This document shows positions 24,196 through 34,256 of a stretch of 64,000 nucleotides of DNA, one piece after another (position 1 is the stretch's first letter; every line of letters starts with the position of its first letter). Origin of the DNA: Pseudomonadota bacterium (GTDB taxonomy: Bacteria; Pseudomonadota; Gammaproteobacteria; Xanthomonadales; Xanthomonadaceae); assembly GCA_023419315.1 (NCBI GenBank), contig JAEZYE010000036.1:1-64000 (forward strand), given 5' to 3'. The translations under genes and the position numbers were made by a program. The notes under the pieces were generated by a model. The model was given only the letters and a program-made list of their open reading frames with translations. It searched no databases and had not been told where the DNA came from.

Positions 24196-26820
24196 TCAGC
24201 GGGACGCCGGCAGCGCATCGGCCAGCGATTGGAGATGGAGCGCGGCGCGCAGGGTTTCCAGCGGCGCGGTCGAACGCAGTGTCACGGTGACGCTTTCGCC
24301 CGGCAGCAGATCGAAAGCGTTGTCGGACAGGACGGCATCGTGCGCACCGAAGTCGATCCACAGCGCGCGCACCAGCCTGGGCGCCGTCAGGCGCAGGCGA
24401 TAGTCACTGCCGTCCTGGACCAGTTCGGTGCTGATCTGCGGCGTGGGCAAGTCCAGGTTGCGGGTCGCGTCGAACTGCACCAGCCGCCGCGCCAGCACGC
24501 GTTCCCCCTGCACGAGATCGAATACCGCGAGCGTGCGGCGCGGGTCAGCGCCGCGCAGCAATTCCTGATCGGTGAAGGCGCGCACCGGCGTCGCCGCCAG
24601 CGGCTGCAGTGTCACCACCGCCTTGCGCTGGCGCAGCACCTTGCCGGAGAAATCCATCACCCGCACGCGCCATTCGGCCTTGATCGCCTCGGTGCGGTCG
24701 GACGCCAGCGTCAATTGCGTGCTGCCGTCCTTGCGCAGCGCCGCCACGGCGATATCGGCGAAGAAGCGGCGCGCATGGAAATGCAGCGCCTTCCAGCGGC
24801 CGTGGTAGTCCAGGCTCGACCATGACGCGCCCGGCCACACATCGTTGAGCTGCCAATAGAGCGAGCCCATCGTGTACGGCCGCGAGGCACGGTGATGCAG
24901 TGCCGCCAGTTCGATGCCTTCGGCCTGCATCACCTGGCTGAGGTAGACGAAACCGGAGAAATCGCGCGGCGTGCCGTACTCGCGTTCGATGTATTCAAGC
25001 AGGCGCTGGTTGCCCTCGCCCGCCAGGAACTTCTGGTGCGCGCGGATGACCGGTCCGTCGATCTGCTGCTCGGCGCGGGTGGCGAAGCTGTCGACGGTAT
25101 GCAGCGACGGCCACGCCTGCAGTCCGTACTCGGACATGAAGCGCGGGGTTTCGTCCAGATAGGCTTCGACCGGCTTCGAGCCCGCCCACACGTCCCAGAA
25201 ATGCTTGTCGCCGTTGCGCGAATCGTTGGCCTTTTCGTCCAGATCATTGCTTGGCGAGCTGGACCAGTACGGCACGCCAAGGGCTTCCTGGTGCACCACG
25301 CGGCGCATATCGCGGCCGAACAGATCGACATAGCCGCGCCAGACCTGGTCGGCGAATGCGGGATCCGCGGCCATCAGTTGCTTGCCCTGCCCCCAGTCTT
25401 TCCAGGCGGTTTCTTCTTCGTTGTTTCCGCACCAGAGCACGATGCTCGGGTGGTGCCGCAGGCGCCGGATATTGTCGCGCGCTTCGGCGACCACGCTGGC
25501 GCGGAACTCCGGATCGAACGCCGGCTGCATCCCGCCGCCGAACATGAAGTCCTGCCAGATCAGCAGACCCAGCTCATCGGCGATCTCGTAGAACGCGTCG
25601 TCCTCGTAGTAGCCGCCGCCCCAGTTGCGCAGCATGTTCATGTTGGCGTCGCGTGCGGCCTGCAGATCGCGCCGCAGGCGTTGGCGATCCACGCGGGCGG
25701 GAAACGCATCGAACGGGATGACGTTGGCGCCCTTGGCGAAAATCGGCATGCCGTTGATGACGAAACCGAAGCCCTGCCCTTCTTCGTCGCGCGGCCGGCG
25801 CAGTTCGACGCTGCGCAAGCCGGTACGGCGCTCGAACGTGTCGCTGTCCCCGCGCGGATTGCGCGCAGTGAGCCGGAACCGGTAGCGCGCCTGTTCGCCA
25901 TAGCCGGCCGGCCACCAGCGGCGCGGCTGCCGCAACTGCGTGGTGAAGGCGATGCGGTTCTCGCCGGGCGCCAGTTGCGCCGAACGCTGCAACAGTCCGA
26001 CACGACGTCCGTCCGGATCCAGCACCTCGACTTCCAGCGTCGCGCTGTCGGCGGCGGAGCTTTCGACCGTGGCGACCAGGTCCAGATCCGCGAGTTCGGC
26101 ATCCAGGCTGCGCGTGCGCACGGCCAGATCGGTGACCCGCAACGTATCCCAGGTTTCCAACCGCACTGGCCGCCAGATGCCAGCGGTGACGTAGCGCGGG
26201 CCCCAGTCCCAACCGAAGTGATAGGCCGGCTTGCGCGCGAAATTTCCGACCATCGCGTCTTTTGGCTCGTCGCCGTAAGGCGATGGATAGTTGCCGGCGA
26301 TTCTGTGCGGCATCGCTTGCACGCGCGGCAGCAGCGTGTTGATCGGCGATCGGAACACGATGCGCAGTTCGTTGTTGCGCAACTTCAAGCGCCGCGACAG
26401 CGGAACGCGCCAGGTGCGGTGGCTGTTGTCGGTCTTCTGCAGCAGTCGGCCGTTGAGCCAGATCTCGGCGAAGGTATCCAGCCCTTCGAACACCAGTTCG
26501 GCATGCGGCCGTTGCCGCGTGGCTTCATCGACCTCGAAGCGCGTCGTGTATTCCCAGTCGGCCAGGCCAATCCATTGCAGGCCCGCTTCGGGCGCACCGA
26601 CATAGGGATCCGGAATCAGCGCATGCGCCAGCAGATCCGTGTGCACCGAACCCGGCACGGTCGCCTTGCGCCAGCTGGTCATCTGCGGATGGTCCGCGCG
26701 CTGCGCATCACCCGGCAGCATGCGGAAGCGCCAGTCCTCATCCAGATCGCGCGAGAACGTCGTCGACCATGCCGGCAGGCTGATCAACAGCAAGCAGAAT
26801 CCCAACCACAGACGATGCAT
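24196..26820 (-). CDS. GH2 beta-mannosidase (periplasmic)
   Basis: This removes the beta-1,4-linked mannose at the core of N-glycans or from manno-oligosaccharides. The precursor is 874 aa with a signal peptide (about 1-19). The jelly-roll domain contains FEGLDTFAEIWLNG, and the barrel contains RNWGGGYYE. The acid/base Glu is in WCGNNEEE and the likely nucleophile Glu in FMSEYGLQ. Length and order match beta-mannosidases, not beta-galactosidases. It lies between the isomerase and GH47 genes on the same strand, in the order a core-degrading pathway needs. Confidence 0.93.
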   Translation of the reverse strand: MHRLWLGFCLLLISLPAWSTTFSRDLDEDWRFRMLPGDAQRADHPQMTSWRKATVPGSVHTDLLAHALIPDPYVGAPEAGLQWIGLADWEYTTRFEVDEATRQRPHAELVFEGLDTFAEIWLNGRLLQKTDNSHRTWRVPLSRRLKLRNNELRIVFRSPINTLLPRVQAMPHRIAGNYPSPYGDEPKDAMVGNFARKPAYHFGWDWGPRYVTAGIWRPVRLETWDTLRVTDLAVRTRSLDAELADLDLVATVESSAADSATLEVEVLDPDGRRVGLLQRSAQLAPGENRIAFTTQLRQPRRWWPAGYGEQARYRFRLTARNPRGDSDTFERRTGLRSVELRRPRDEEGQGFGFVINGMPIFAKGANVIPFDAFPARVDRQRLRRDLQAARDANMNMLRNWGGGYYEDDAFYEIADELGLLIWQDFMFGGGMQPAFDPEFRASVVAEARDNIRRLRHHPSIVLWCGNNEEETAWKDWGQGKQLMAADPAFADQVWRGYVDLFGRDMRRVVHQEALGVPYWSSSPSNDLDEKANDSRNGDKHFWDVWAGSKPVEAYLDETPRFMSEYGLQAWPSLHTVDSFATRAEQQIDGPVIRAHQKFLAGEGNQRLLEYIEREYGTPRDFSGFVYLSQVMQAEGIELAALHHRASRPYTMGSLYWQLNDVWPGASWSSLDYHGRWKALHFHARRFFADIAVAALRKDGSTQLTLASDRTEAIKAEWRVRVMDFSGKVLRQRKAVVTLQPLAATPVRAFTDQELLRGADPRRTLAVFDLVQGERVLARRLVQFDATRNLDLPTPQISTELVQDGSDYRLRLTAPRLVRALWIDFGAHDAVLSDNAFDLLPGESVTVTLRSTAPLETLRAALHLQSLADALPASR

Positions 26821-26912
26821 GGTGTGTTTGCCTCGCAGGCCCGCGTCGCGGGCCGATGGGTGTCACGTTCCGGAGGGCGTCATGCCGCGCCGGGACGCAG
26901 AGGTCGGTGCCG

Positions 26913-28124
26913 TCAGCCGCGCGCGGCCAGGTCGAGCGCCTTGATCACTTCGTGGCAGGCGCCCATCGTGTGGTAATCGGTCTTGCCGGCCGGGCTCTTC
27001 TCGTCGCTGTACTTGCGGTTGTCCGCGTCGAGGATGCGATACCACGCGCCGTAGCGGTGATCGACGAAGTACTGCCACGAATACGCCCAGAGACGGTCGT
27101 ACCAGTCCCAGTAGCGCGCATCGCCCGAGCGCTGCGCCAGCAATGCAGCGGCCGCGAGCGATTCGGCCTGCACCCAGAAATACTTGTCGTCATCGCAGAC
27201 GCGGCCGTCCGGCGCGAAGCCGTAGTACAGCCCGCCGCGCGCTTCATCCCACGCGCGCTCGACCGACACATCGAACAGATGCTGCGCCGTCGGCAGCAGC
27301 CAGTCCGCGTCGACATGGCGGTCCAGGATCAACAGCAGCTTGGCCCACTCGGTCTGGTGGCCGGGCTGGAATCCCCACGGACGGAACAGGTGCTTCGGAT
27401 TGTCGAGGTTGTATTTCCAGTCGATGTTCCAGTCGCGGTCGTAGTGTTCCCACACCAGCCCTTCCGCCTTGGCCGCCTGCCGGCGCGTCATGTGGTCGGC
27501 CAACAACAGCGCGCGATCCAGATAGCGGCGGTCACCGCTGGCTTCGAACGCAGCAAGCATGGCCTCGCACATATGCATGTTGGCGTTCTGGCCGCGGTAG
27601 TCGGTGAAGTTCCACTGCGCGTCGGCTTCGTCACGGTAGAGCCCGTGCCCGGCTTCCCAGAAGTGCCGTTCGAGCAGGTCCCAGGTTTCCAGCATCCAGT
27701 CGCGGCATTCGTCGAAGCCCGCTTCCAGTCCGCACGAATACGCCAGCAGCACGAACGCCAGCCCGTAGCAATGGTTCATGTCGTCTTCGACGCGTCCATC
27801 GCGCAGCGTCCACGCGTAACCGCCTGTCGCCGGATTGCGATGCGCCTCGCGCAGATAGCGCAGGCCGTGCCCCACCGCATCGCGGTATTCCGCATTGCCG
27901 AAGGCGCGATAGGCCTTGGCGTAGTTGAAGACGAATCGCGTACTGCTGACCAGGTGACGATGACCGGCGTCGTAGACCGAGCCATCATCGCGGAAGTAAT
28001 GGAAGAAGCCGCCATCCGGATCGATCGCGCGCGGATGATAGAAGGCCATCGTCTGCGCGATGTGATCACGCAGGAACGAAGGCGAACGGAAATCGGGCAA
28101 GGTCCCGGGCGTGGGGTCAGGCAT
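26913..28124 (-). CDS. AGE-family sugar isomerase, probable mannose isomerase
   Basis: This 403-aa (alpha/alpha)6-barrel protein belongs to the N-acylglucosamine 2-epimerase family. RHLVSSTRFVF, EDDMNHCYGLAF, GHQTEWAKLLL and the His-containing KTDYHTMGACHE are conserved. These fit the mannose/aldose-ketose isomerase branch, which would convert free mannose to fructose. That product suits the fructokinase whose stop it overlaps (ATGCCTGA, 8 bases). No signal peptide is present, so it is cytoplasmic. A GlcNAc epimerase role cannot be excluded without assay. Confidence 0.85.
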   Translation of the reverse strand: MPDPTPGTLPDFRSPSFLRDHIAQTMAFYHPRAIDPDGGFFHYFRDDGSVYDAGHRHLVSSTRFVFNYAKAYRAFGNAEYRDAVGHGLRYLREAHRNPATGGYAWTLRDGRVEDDMNHCYGLAFVLLAYSCGLEAGFDECRDWMLETWDLLERHFWEAGHGLYRDEADAQWNFTDYRGQNANMHMCEAMLAAFEASGDRRYLDRALLLADHMTRRQAAKAEGLVWEHYDRDWNIDWKYNLDNPKHLFRPWGFQPGHQTEWAKLLLILDRHVDADWLLPTAQHLFDVSVERAWDEARGGLYYGFAPDGRVCDDDKYFWVQAESLAAAALLAQRSGDARYWDWYDRLWAYSWQYFVDHRYGAWYRILDADNRKYSDEKSPAGKTDYHTMGACHEVIKALDLAARG

Positions 28125-29115
28125 GCGTCTGTTCCTGCAGCAGCTGTTGGACTTCGGCCAGCGTCGGCATTGCGGCGAACGCGCCCTTGCGCGTCACCGC
28201 GATGGCGCCGACCGCCGACCCGAACCGGATGGCGTCCTCGATGGCGGGCACGTCTTCGCAGAACGGCGCGAAGCCGCGTCCGTCGCCGCCGATTTCACCC
28301 AGGCGATACAGCAGGCCGCCGACGAAGGCGTCGCCCGCCGCGGTCGTGTCGCGCACGGTGACGACGAAACCCGGTACGCGCCCTTTGTTCTCGCGACTGA
28401 ACCAGCGCACGGCTTCGGCGCCGTGGGTGACGATGACCAGGCGCGCGTGTCCGTCGAACAGTCGCGACAGCACCAGCGTTTCACCGTCACGCCCACCGCC
28501 GAAGGGTTGCGCGAGGTAATCGAGTTCTTCCTGCGACAGCTTCACCAGATCCGCCAGGTGCAGCGCTTGCCACAGGCGCGGCGACGGATCGGCATCCGTC
28601 GGCCACAGCGCCGGTCGCAGGTTGAGATCCAGGCTGACCAGCGCGCCGGCTTCGCGCGCACGCAGCATGCCGTTGAACGTGGTCTCGGCGATTGCGGCTT
28701 CGGTCAGGCTGTTGGAGCAGACGTGGAAGCTGCCGGTGTTGGCGAACGCCTGCGGATGGAAATGCCCGGTGCGGAACAGCAGATCCGCCGCCGGCGGCCG
28801 GTAGAAGCTGAAGCTGCGCTCGCCCGATGCGTCCAGCGCGACGAAGGCCAGCGCGGTCTTCGCTTCATCGGTGCGGACGATGCAGTCGGTCGCCACGCCC
28901 GCTTCGGCAAAGCTTTCGAACAGGAAGTCGCCGAACATGTCGCGCCCGAGCATCCCGGCGAAATGCGTGTCCGCGCCGAGTCGCGCGGCCGCCACCGCCA
29001 CGTTCGCCGGCGCGCCGCCTGCGTACTGCAGGAAGGCGCGCGGGGTGTCCGGCGTGGCCGGTGGCTGGGCGAGTAGATCGATCAAAGCCTCGCCGAAACA
29101 AACGATCTTCGACAT
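28117..29115 (-). CDS. PfkB-family carbohydrate kinase, probable fructokinase
   Basis: This 332-aa sugar kinase begins VCFGEALIDLL. It has the N-terminal signature YAGGAPANVAVAAARLG (about residues 31-47) and the second signature DTTAAGDAFVGGLLYRLG (about 256-273) with the catalytic Asp. It probably phosphorylates the fructose made by the neighbouring isomerase, giving fructose 6-phosphate. It overlaps the isomerase gene by 8 bases and follows the transporter gene by eight bases, so the three form an uptake-isomerise-phosphorylate unit. Confidence 0.9.
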   Translation of the reverse strand: MSKIVCFGEALIDLLAQPPATPDTPRAFLQYAGGAPANVAVAAARLGADTHFAGMLGRDMFGDFLFESFAEAGVATDCIVRTDEAKTALAFVALDASGERSFSFYRPPAADLLFRTGHFHPQAFANTGSFHVCSNSLTEAAIAETTFNGMLRAREAGALVSLDLNLRPALWPTDADPSPRLWQALHLADLVKLSQEELDYLAQPFGGGRDGETLVLSRLFDGHARLVIVTHGAEAVRWFSRENKGRVPGFVVTVRDTTAAGDAFVGGLLYRLGEIGGDGRGFAPFCEDVPAIEDAIRFGSAVGAIAVTRKGAFAAMPTLAEVQQLLQEQTHA

Positions 29116-29123
29116 CTTCCGGC

Positions 29124-30431
29124 TTACGCTCCCTGGACGGGTGCGGAAGCCGGACGCGAGCCGGACAGACCGTAGAAGATGATGTAGCCGTAGCAGAGCA
29201 GCGGCAGGATGAAGGACTGTTGCAGGCCGATGCGATCAGCCAGTACGCCCTGCACGAACGGAATGATCGCGCCGCCGACGATGGCCATGATCAGCAGGCT
29301 CGACGCCTTGTTGGTCAACGGGCCGAGGCGCTCGATGGACAGCGCGAATATGGTCGGGAACATGATCGAGTTGAACAGGCCGATCGCCACCAGGCTGTAC
29401 ACCGCCAGCATGCCGGTGTTGGTCAGTGTCATGGCCAGCAGCAGCACGTTCATCGCACCGAAAATCGCCAGCAGCACGCGCGGCGACATCTTCACCATCA
29501 GCGCGGATCCGACGAAGCGACCGATCATCGCCAGGCCCCAGTAGTACGACAGGTAATGCGAAGCCTGCGCCTCGGTCAGGCCGCCGATGTCCGGCAGCGC
29601 GAAGTAGTTGACCATCAGGCTGCCGATGGCGACTTCGGCGCCGACGTAGAAGAAGATCGCCAGCACGCCGAACAGCACATGGCGATGGCGCAGGGCGTCA
29701 CCCAGCGTGTGCTTCTGCTGGTCGGCCTGTTCGGTGGTTTCGGTCAGCGTCGGCAGGCGGAACAGATAGACGAACACCGCGAGCAGGACCAGCACGACCG
29801 CCAGGCCGGCATACGGGCCCTGCACGGCCTGTGCTTCCTGCGTGCGATAGGCCAGCTGCTCGGCGGCCGGCATCGCGGCGATCTGTTCGGTCGTCTTCAC
29901 CGTGCTGGAGAGAATCAGCAGGCCGCCGAAGATCGGTGCGACCGTGGTGCCCAGCGAGTTCAGCGCCTGCGCCAGCGTGAGCCGGCTGGAACTGGTCTTC
30001 TCCGGTCCCAGCAGCGCCACGTACGGATTGGCCGCGACCTGCAGCACGGTGATGCCCGTCGCCAGCACGAACAGCGCGCCGAGGAAGGCTTCGTAAATGC
30101 GCAGTTCGGCGGCCGGCCAGAAGCCCAGCGCACCGATGCCGGCGATCACCAGGCCGGCGACGATGCCCTTCTTGTAGCCCAGGTGCGCGACCAGCCGGCC
30201 GGCCGGCAGCGACATCAGGAAGTACGCGCCGAAGAAGGTGAACTGCACGAGCATCGCGCGCGCGTAGTTCAGTTCGAACACCGCCTTCAGGTGCGGAATC
30301 AGGATGTCGTTGAGGCAGGTCAGGAAGCCCCACATGAAGAAGATGGTCGTGACCACCGCCAGGGCCAGGCCGGTTTTCACCGGGGCCGGCGAGGAAGACG
30401 TCAGGGGCTGCGTGCTGGGTGCGATAGGCAT
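29124..30431 (-). CDS. FucP/GluP-type sugar-proton symporter
   Basis: This 435-aa inner membrane MFS transporter has 12 predicted helices. The FGHS (fucose-galactose-glucose) family signature FFMWGFLTCLNDILIPHLK occurs near residues 31-49, with FFGAYFLMSLPAG following. The likely substrate is monosaccharide released in the periplasm, mannose or glucose, given the isomerase, fructokinase and glucokinase of the same locus. The start at 30431 gives a normal N-terminus. The stretch 30432-30474 before it is too short for more than a leader, so transcription probably comes through from the LacI gene. Confidence 0.9.
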   Translation of the reverse strand: MPIAPSTQPLTSSSPAPVKTGLALAVVTTIFFMWGFLTCLNDILIPHLKAVFELNYARAMLVQFTFFGAYFLMSLPAGRLVAHLGYKKGIVAGLVIAGIGALGFWPAAELRIYEAFLGALFVLATGITVLQVAANPYVALLGPEKTSSSRLTLAQALNSLGTTVAPIFGGLLILSSTVKTTEQIAAMPAAEQLAYRTQEAQAVQGPYAGLAVVLVLLAVFVYLFRLPTLTETTEQADQQKHTLGDALRHRHVLFGVLAIFFYVGAEVAIGSLMVNYFALPDIGGLTEAQASHYLSYYWGLAMIGRFVGSALMVKMSPRVLLAIFGAMNVLLLAMTLTNTGMLAVYSLVAIGLFNSIMFPTIFALSIERLGPLTNKASSLLIMAIVGGAIIPFVQGVLADRIGLQQSFILPLLCYGYIIFYGLSGSRPASAPVQGA

Positions 30432-30474
30432 GGTTACGCGTCTCGGAGCGCGGTGGGGTCGAAAGGGACAGGCA

Positions 30475-31551
30475 TTATGGTGCCAACGCGGCGCCGCTGC
30501 TCTGGCGGATGCGCAGCTGCACCGGCGCGATGATCCGTTCGCGTCCAGCGTCGGGCTCGCCGAGCCGGCGCAGCAGCAGGCCCGCGGCCTGCCGCCCGCG
30601 CTCGCGCGGATCGACGGCCAGCGTGGTCAGCGACGGCGTGGACACGGCGGCCTCGGAAATGTCGTCGAAACCGGTGACGGCGAAATCGCGGCCCGGCTGG
30701 ATGCCGCGCGCCATCAGTCCGGGCATCAGGCCCAGCGCGACGGTGTCGTTGTAGCAGACGGCGGCGGTCGGCGCGTCGGAAGCGCCGAAGAGTTCACCGC
30801 TGCGCGCAGCCGCATCGAGCCGGTTCGGCGCCGATTCGATCAGCCACGCTTCGCGCACCGGCAGTCCCGCGGCTTCCATCGCCTGCCGATAGCCCGCGCG
30901 GCGCTGGCGGCAGGAACTGGATTCGGCGTGGCCGCCGAAAAATGCGATGCGGCGATGCCCCAGCGCGATCAGGTGTTCGGTCGCCATGCGCGCGCCGTTC
31001 TGGTTGTCGAGTGCGAGGAAATCCCAGTCGGCACCATCGAGTTCGCGGTTGAACAGCAGCACGTTGGCGTTGCCCAGCACCTGCTTCAGCTGCGCGGCAT
31101 CGCTGCCTTCGGCGGGCGAAAGAATCAGTCCGGCCGGCGTGTGCTCCATCAATGTGGTGAGCACGGCCTGCTGGCGTTCCGGCGATTCGCCGGTGCTGCC
31201 GAGCAGCGTGACGTATCCCTTGCCGCCGAGGGCTTCGTCCACGCCCGCGGCGAATTCGGCGAAGAACGGGTTGGACAGATCGTTGATCACCAGCGCTACG
31301 CTGGATGACGTGCGCCGCCGCAGGTTGGCCGCGCCGCGGTTGTAGACGTAGCGCTGGCGCCGCAGTTCGGCTTCGACGCGGGCGCGCGTATCCACGTTCA
31401 CCAGCGGGCTGCCGCGCAGCACCAGCGAAACGGTGGCGCGCGACACGCCGATGGCATTGGCGATGTCGGTGACGGTGACCGCGCGCGGACCGCCATCGCG
31501 ACCCGCTGCCGGACGGCTGCCCTTCCCTGCGGCGATGGCCTTGTCTTTCAT
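30475..31551 (-). CDS. LacI-family transcriptional regulator
   Basis: The protein is 358 aa. Residues 25-45 (VTVTDIANAIGVSRATVSLVL) form the helix-turn-helix and a hinge follows near 70. The sugar-binding periplasmic-type domain runs from about 86 to the end (FFAEFAAGVDEALGGKGY, ending in a typical core). The leading 24 residues are a basic-polar extension. It probably controls the mannose-glycan locus. The dyad TGAATCGATTCA at 37348 upstream of the TonB receptor, with a central CG, is a plausible operator. The inducer is unknown, perhaps mannose or fructose. Confidence 0.92.
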   Translation of the reverse strand: MKDKAIAAGKGSRPAAGRDGGPRAVTVTDIANAIGVSRATVSLVLRGSPLVNVDTRARVEAELRRQRYVYNRGAANLRRRTSSSVALVINDLSNPFFAEFAAGVDEALGGKGYVTLLGSTGESPERQQAVLTTLMEHTPAGLILSPAEGSDAAQLKQVLGNANVLLFNRELDGADWDFLALDNQNGARMATEHLIALGHRRIAFFGGHAESSSCRQRRAGYRQAMEAAGLPVREAWLIESAPNRLDAAARSGELFGASDAPTAAVCYNDTVALGLMPGLMARGIQPGRDFAVTGFDDISEAAVSTPSLTTLAVDPRERGRQAAGLLLRRLGEPDAGRERIIAPVQLRIRQSSGAALAP

Positions 31552-31669
31552 CTGGGGTACGCGGTCCGTGGAAGCGGCAAGCCTAAACGATCACTGCCGG
31601 GGTAAAACCATGCCCGCCGCCGGACCAGTGGGAGAGAGCGCCGGCGCGGCGGCAGACATGGCGGAAAGC

Positions 31670-34099
31670 TCATCGGGCGGAGATGGAGCAGAACGAGGCC
31701 GGGCGATCTTCGGCGCGCGTGCCCCAGCCATCGGCCGGCACCTGCGTGGAGAGCCGGAAGTCGATGCGCGGCCCGGCCAGCACGCGGGTGACGTCGAGCC
31801 ACACCGGGTTCGGGCGGCCATCGACCTGCGCCTGCTCGACATACTGCAGGCGGCGGCCATCAGCCTGCGGCGCGGTGATGCGCAGCGTGCGGCCGTTGCC
31901 CAGTTCCACTTCCACGCGACTGAAGCGCGGCGCGTGCAGCAGGAATTCGCCGCTGCCCGGCACGGCGGGATACAGACCGATCGCACTGAACAGGTACCAC
32001 GCCGACATCGTGCCGAGATCATCGTTGCCGGTGACGCCATTCGGCGCGTTGGTGAACAACTGCTGCGCGGCGCGCAACACCGTCGAGGTTTTCCACGGCT
32101 GTCCGATCAGCGTATACATCCACGGCGCATGCAGATCCGGCTCGTTGTTCGGGTTGTAGCGATACTGGTTGTAGTAGCTGTACGGGCCGACGACCCATTC
32201 CTTGCGCGCCGCATTCAACGGATCCTTTTCCAGCGCGTCATAGGCGAAGAAGGTGTCGAGCCGGCGCAGCGCCTGTTCCGGTCCCTGCATCGCTTCGACC
32301 AGGCCCTCGATGTCCTGTTGCGCCAGCCACTGGTACTGCCATGCGGTGCCTTCGTGGAAACCGTGGTGCGAACGCGGGCTGTAATGTCCTCCGGAAGGCG
32401 TATACCAACTGCCGTCCTCCATGCGCGGACGCGGGAATCCGGTGAAGCCGGCGGCTTCGTCGCGCACGTCGGCATCCCATACCTTGCGCCAGTTGCGGCC
32501 ACGCTGGCGCAGCAGCGCCGCATCATCGGCATGGCCGAGGCCGTGCGCCATCTGCGCGAGCGAGCAATCGGCCAGCGCGTATTCCATCGTCGCCGAACCG
32601 CCATGATGCGGATCCACGTCCATGCCCTTCGACGGGAAGGCGCGGTCGTACTGCACGAAGCCGTTGGCGAGATAGCTCGGGTTGCCGGATCGGCCCGCGT
32701 GACGCGAATTGGTCGGCGGCATGCCGAATGCGTTCTGGCGAAGCGCGGCGTAAGCGGCCTGCTCTTGGCCCTTCAGCGCGCCGAACCGCCACAGATCCAC
32801 CAGGAACGGCGTCACCGGATCGCCGGTCATGATGTTGGTTTCGAAGTTCGCGTAGCCCCAGCGCGGCAGCCATCCACCCTGCTGATGGATCGCCAGCAAC
32901 GATCGGCCGATGTCGCGCGCGACGTCCGGCCGCGTCATCGCCAGCCACTGGTTCTGCGAGCGGTACGTGTCCCACAGCGAAAAATATTCGTAATACGTCC
33001 AACCGTCCGCGCGGTGGATCTGCTCGTCATAGCCGCGATAGCGGCCGTCCGCGTCGCTGCCGGTCAGCGGTTGCAGCAGCGCGTGGTACAGCGCGGTGTA
33101 GAACACGGTGCGGTCATCCGCGGTGCCGCCTTCGATGCGGACGCTGGACAGTTCCTTGCGCCATGCATCCTGCGCGCGCTTGCGCATGCCGTCGAACGTC
33201 AACGGCTTTCCGCCGCTCCAGCCGTCGCTGCGCAGGTTGTTGCGTGCGCCTTCGGCATCGACATGCGATATCGCGCTCAGCGCGGTGACCGAACGCTGGC
33301 CACGCAGATCGAAACTCAACCATGCGCCGTTCGGCTTGGCTTCGCCTTCCATGCTGTGGCGCGAACCCGGCAGCCCGCCGCCTTCGCCCCAGGTGCCGAA
33401 CGCCTTGAACGGGCGATCGAACTCGATGCGGAACCAGGTCGTGTACTGATGGCCGCCGCAGAAACTCTTGGTGACCAGCTTGCCTTCCACTGCACGATCG
33501 CCGACGACATCGATAGTGCTGCCGACCACCGAATGCCGTTCGTTCGCCTGCGCGACGTTGACCAGCACATGGCCTTCGCCGTCGCTGCTGAAGGTGTAGC
33601 GCTCGGCCGCCGCACGCGTCAGCGCGGTGGCTTCAGCATCGATGCCGCCGTAATCCGTCAGGCGGACCTTGTAGTAGCCGGCCTGGCCGACTTCGCCCTC
33701 ATGCGTGTACGCCGACGCATAGGCTTTGTGGTTGAAGCGCTTGGGATCGGTGATGTCGAAATCGCCGTCGCGTTCGATGCGCCCGGTCACCGGCAGCACC
33801 GATATCTGGCCGCCCTGCTCCCAGCAACCCGCGCCGGACAGGAACGAATGACCGAAGCCGCGGATCTTCGGATCGTCATAGCGCCAGCCCGAATAGTGTT
33901 CGCCGATCGGGCTCACCTGGATCAGGCCGAACGGCGCGGACGCGCCGGGAAAGGTGTTGCCGTCATCCTTGCTGCCGATGAAGGTGTTGACCTCGCGCAC
34001 GGGATTCGCACCATCGCTCGCATTCGCCAGCGGAACCAGCAGGCACAACGCGGCCAGTGCGCCAAGACCGAAACGGTGCAGACGGAGGTTCGACTTCAT
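31670..34099 (-). CDS. GH92 alpha-mannosidase (exported)
   Basis: It hydrolyses alpha-mannosides by calcium-dependent inversion, typically alpha-1,2 linkages of high-mannose N-glycan. The 809-aa precursor starts MKSNLRLHRF, with a signal peptide ending LANA. The family hallmarks are VNTFIGSKDDGNTFPGA (about 35-51), GFGHSFLSGAGC, and GNDDLGTMSAWYLFSAIGLYP near the C-terminus. An open frame continues 65 codons upstream, but AGGA before ATG 34099 and the signal peptide fix the start. With GH47 and the beta-mannosidase it can strip a high-mannose glycan to its chitobiose core. Confidence 0.93.
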   Translation of the reverse strand: MKSNLRLHRFGLGALAALCLLVPLANASDGANPVREVNTFIGSKDDGNTFPGASAPFGLIQVSPIGEHYSGWRYDDPKIRGFGHSFLSGAGCWEQGGQISVLPVTGRIERDGDFDITDPKRFNHKAYASAYTHEGEVGQAGYYKVRLTDYGGIDAEATALTRAAAERYTFSSDGEGHVLVNVAQANERHSVVGSTIDVVGDRAVEGKLVTKSFCGGHQYTTWFRIEFDRPFKAFGTWGEGGGLPGSRHSMEGEAKPNGAWLSFDLRGQRSVTALSAISHVDAEGARNNLRSDGWSGGKPLTFDGMRKRAQDAWRKELSSVRIEGGTADDRTVFYTALYHALLQPLTGSDADGRYRGYDEQIHRADGWTYYEYFSLWDTYRSQNQWLAMTRPDVARDIGRSLLAIHQQGGWLPRWGYANFETNIMTGDPVTPFLVDLWRFGALKGQEQAAYAALRQNAFGMPPTNSRHAGRSGNPSYLANGFVQYDRAFPSKGMDVDPHHGGSATMEYALADCSLAQMAHGLGHADDAALLRQRGRNWRKVWDADVRDEAAGFTGFPRPRMEDGSWYTPSGGHYSPRSHHGFHEGTAWQYQWLAQQDIEGLVEAMQGPEQALRRLDTFFAYDALEKDPLNAARKEWVVGPYSYYNQYRYNPNNEPDLHAPWMYTLIGQPWKTSTVLRAAQQLFTNAPNGVTGNDDLGTMSAWYLFSAIGLYPAVPGSGEFLLHAPRFSRVEVELGNGRTLRITAPQADGRRLQYVEQAQVDGRPNPVWLDVTRVLAGPRIDFRLSTQVPADGWGTRAEDRPASFCSISAR

Positions 34100-34215
34100 C
34101 GTGTGGCATTCCTCGGCAACGGCGCATGCGCGCCCTGGGTTCTGCATTCTCGTCATCGCGCCGCCGGATGCATGCGGCGACGCGCCAACGGCATGGCGCA
34201 TGCCATGCGGAGGAT

Positions 34216-34242
34216 GGAAGGCCGGATAATCACCGGCCTTCC
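34216..34242. terminator. Perfect hairpin between TonB receptor and GH92 genes
   Basis: GGAAGGCCGG and CCGGCCTTCC form a 10-bp stem with a seven-base loop, 15 bases past the receptor stop. There is no T run on either strand. It may reduce read-through into GH92 or protect the 3' end of the abundant receptor mRNA. Confidence 0.6.
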
Positions 34243-34256
34243 CGATCAGCACGCGA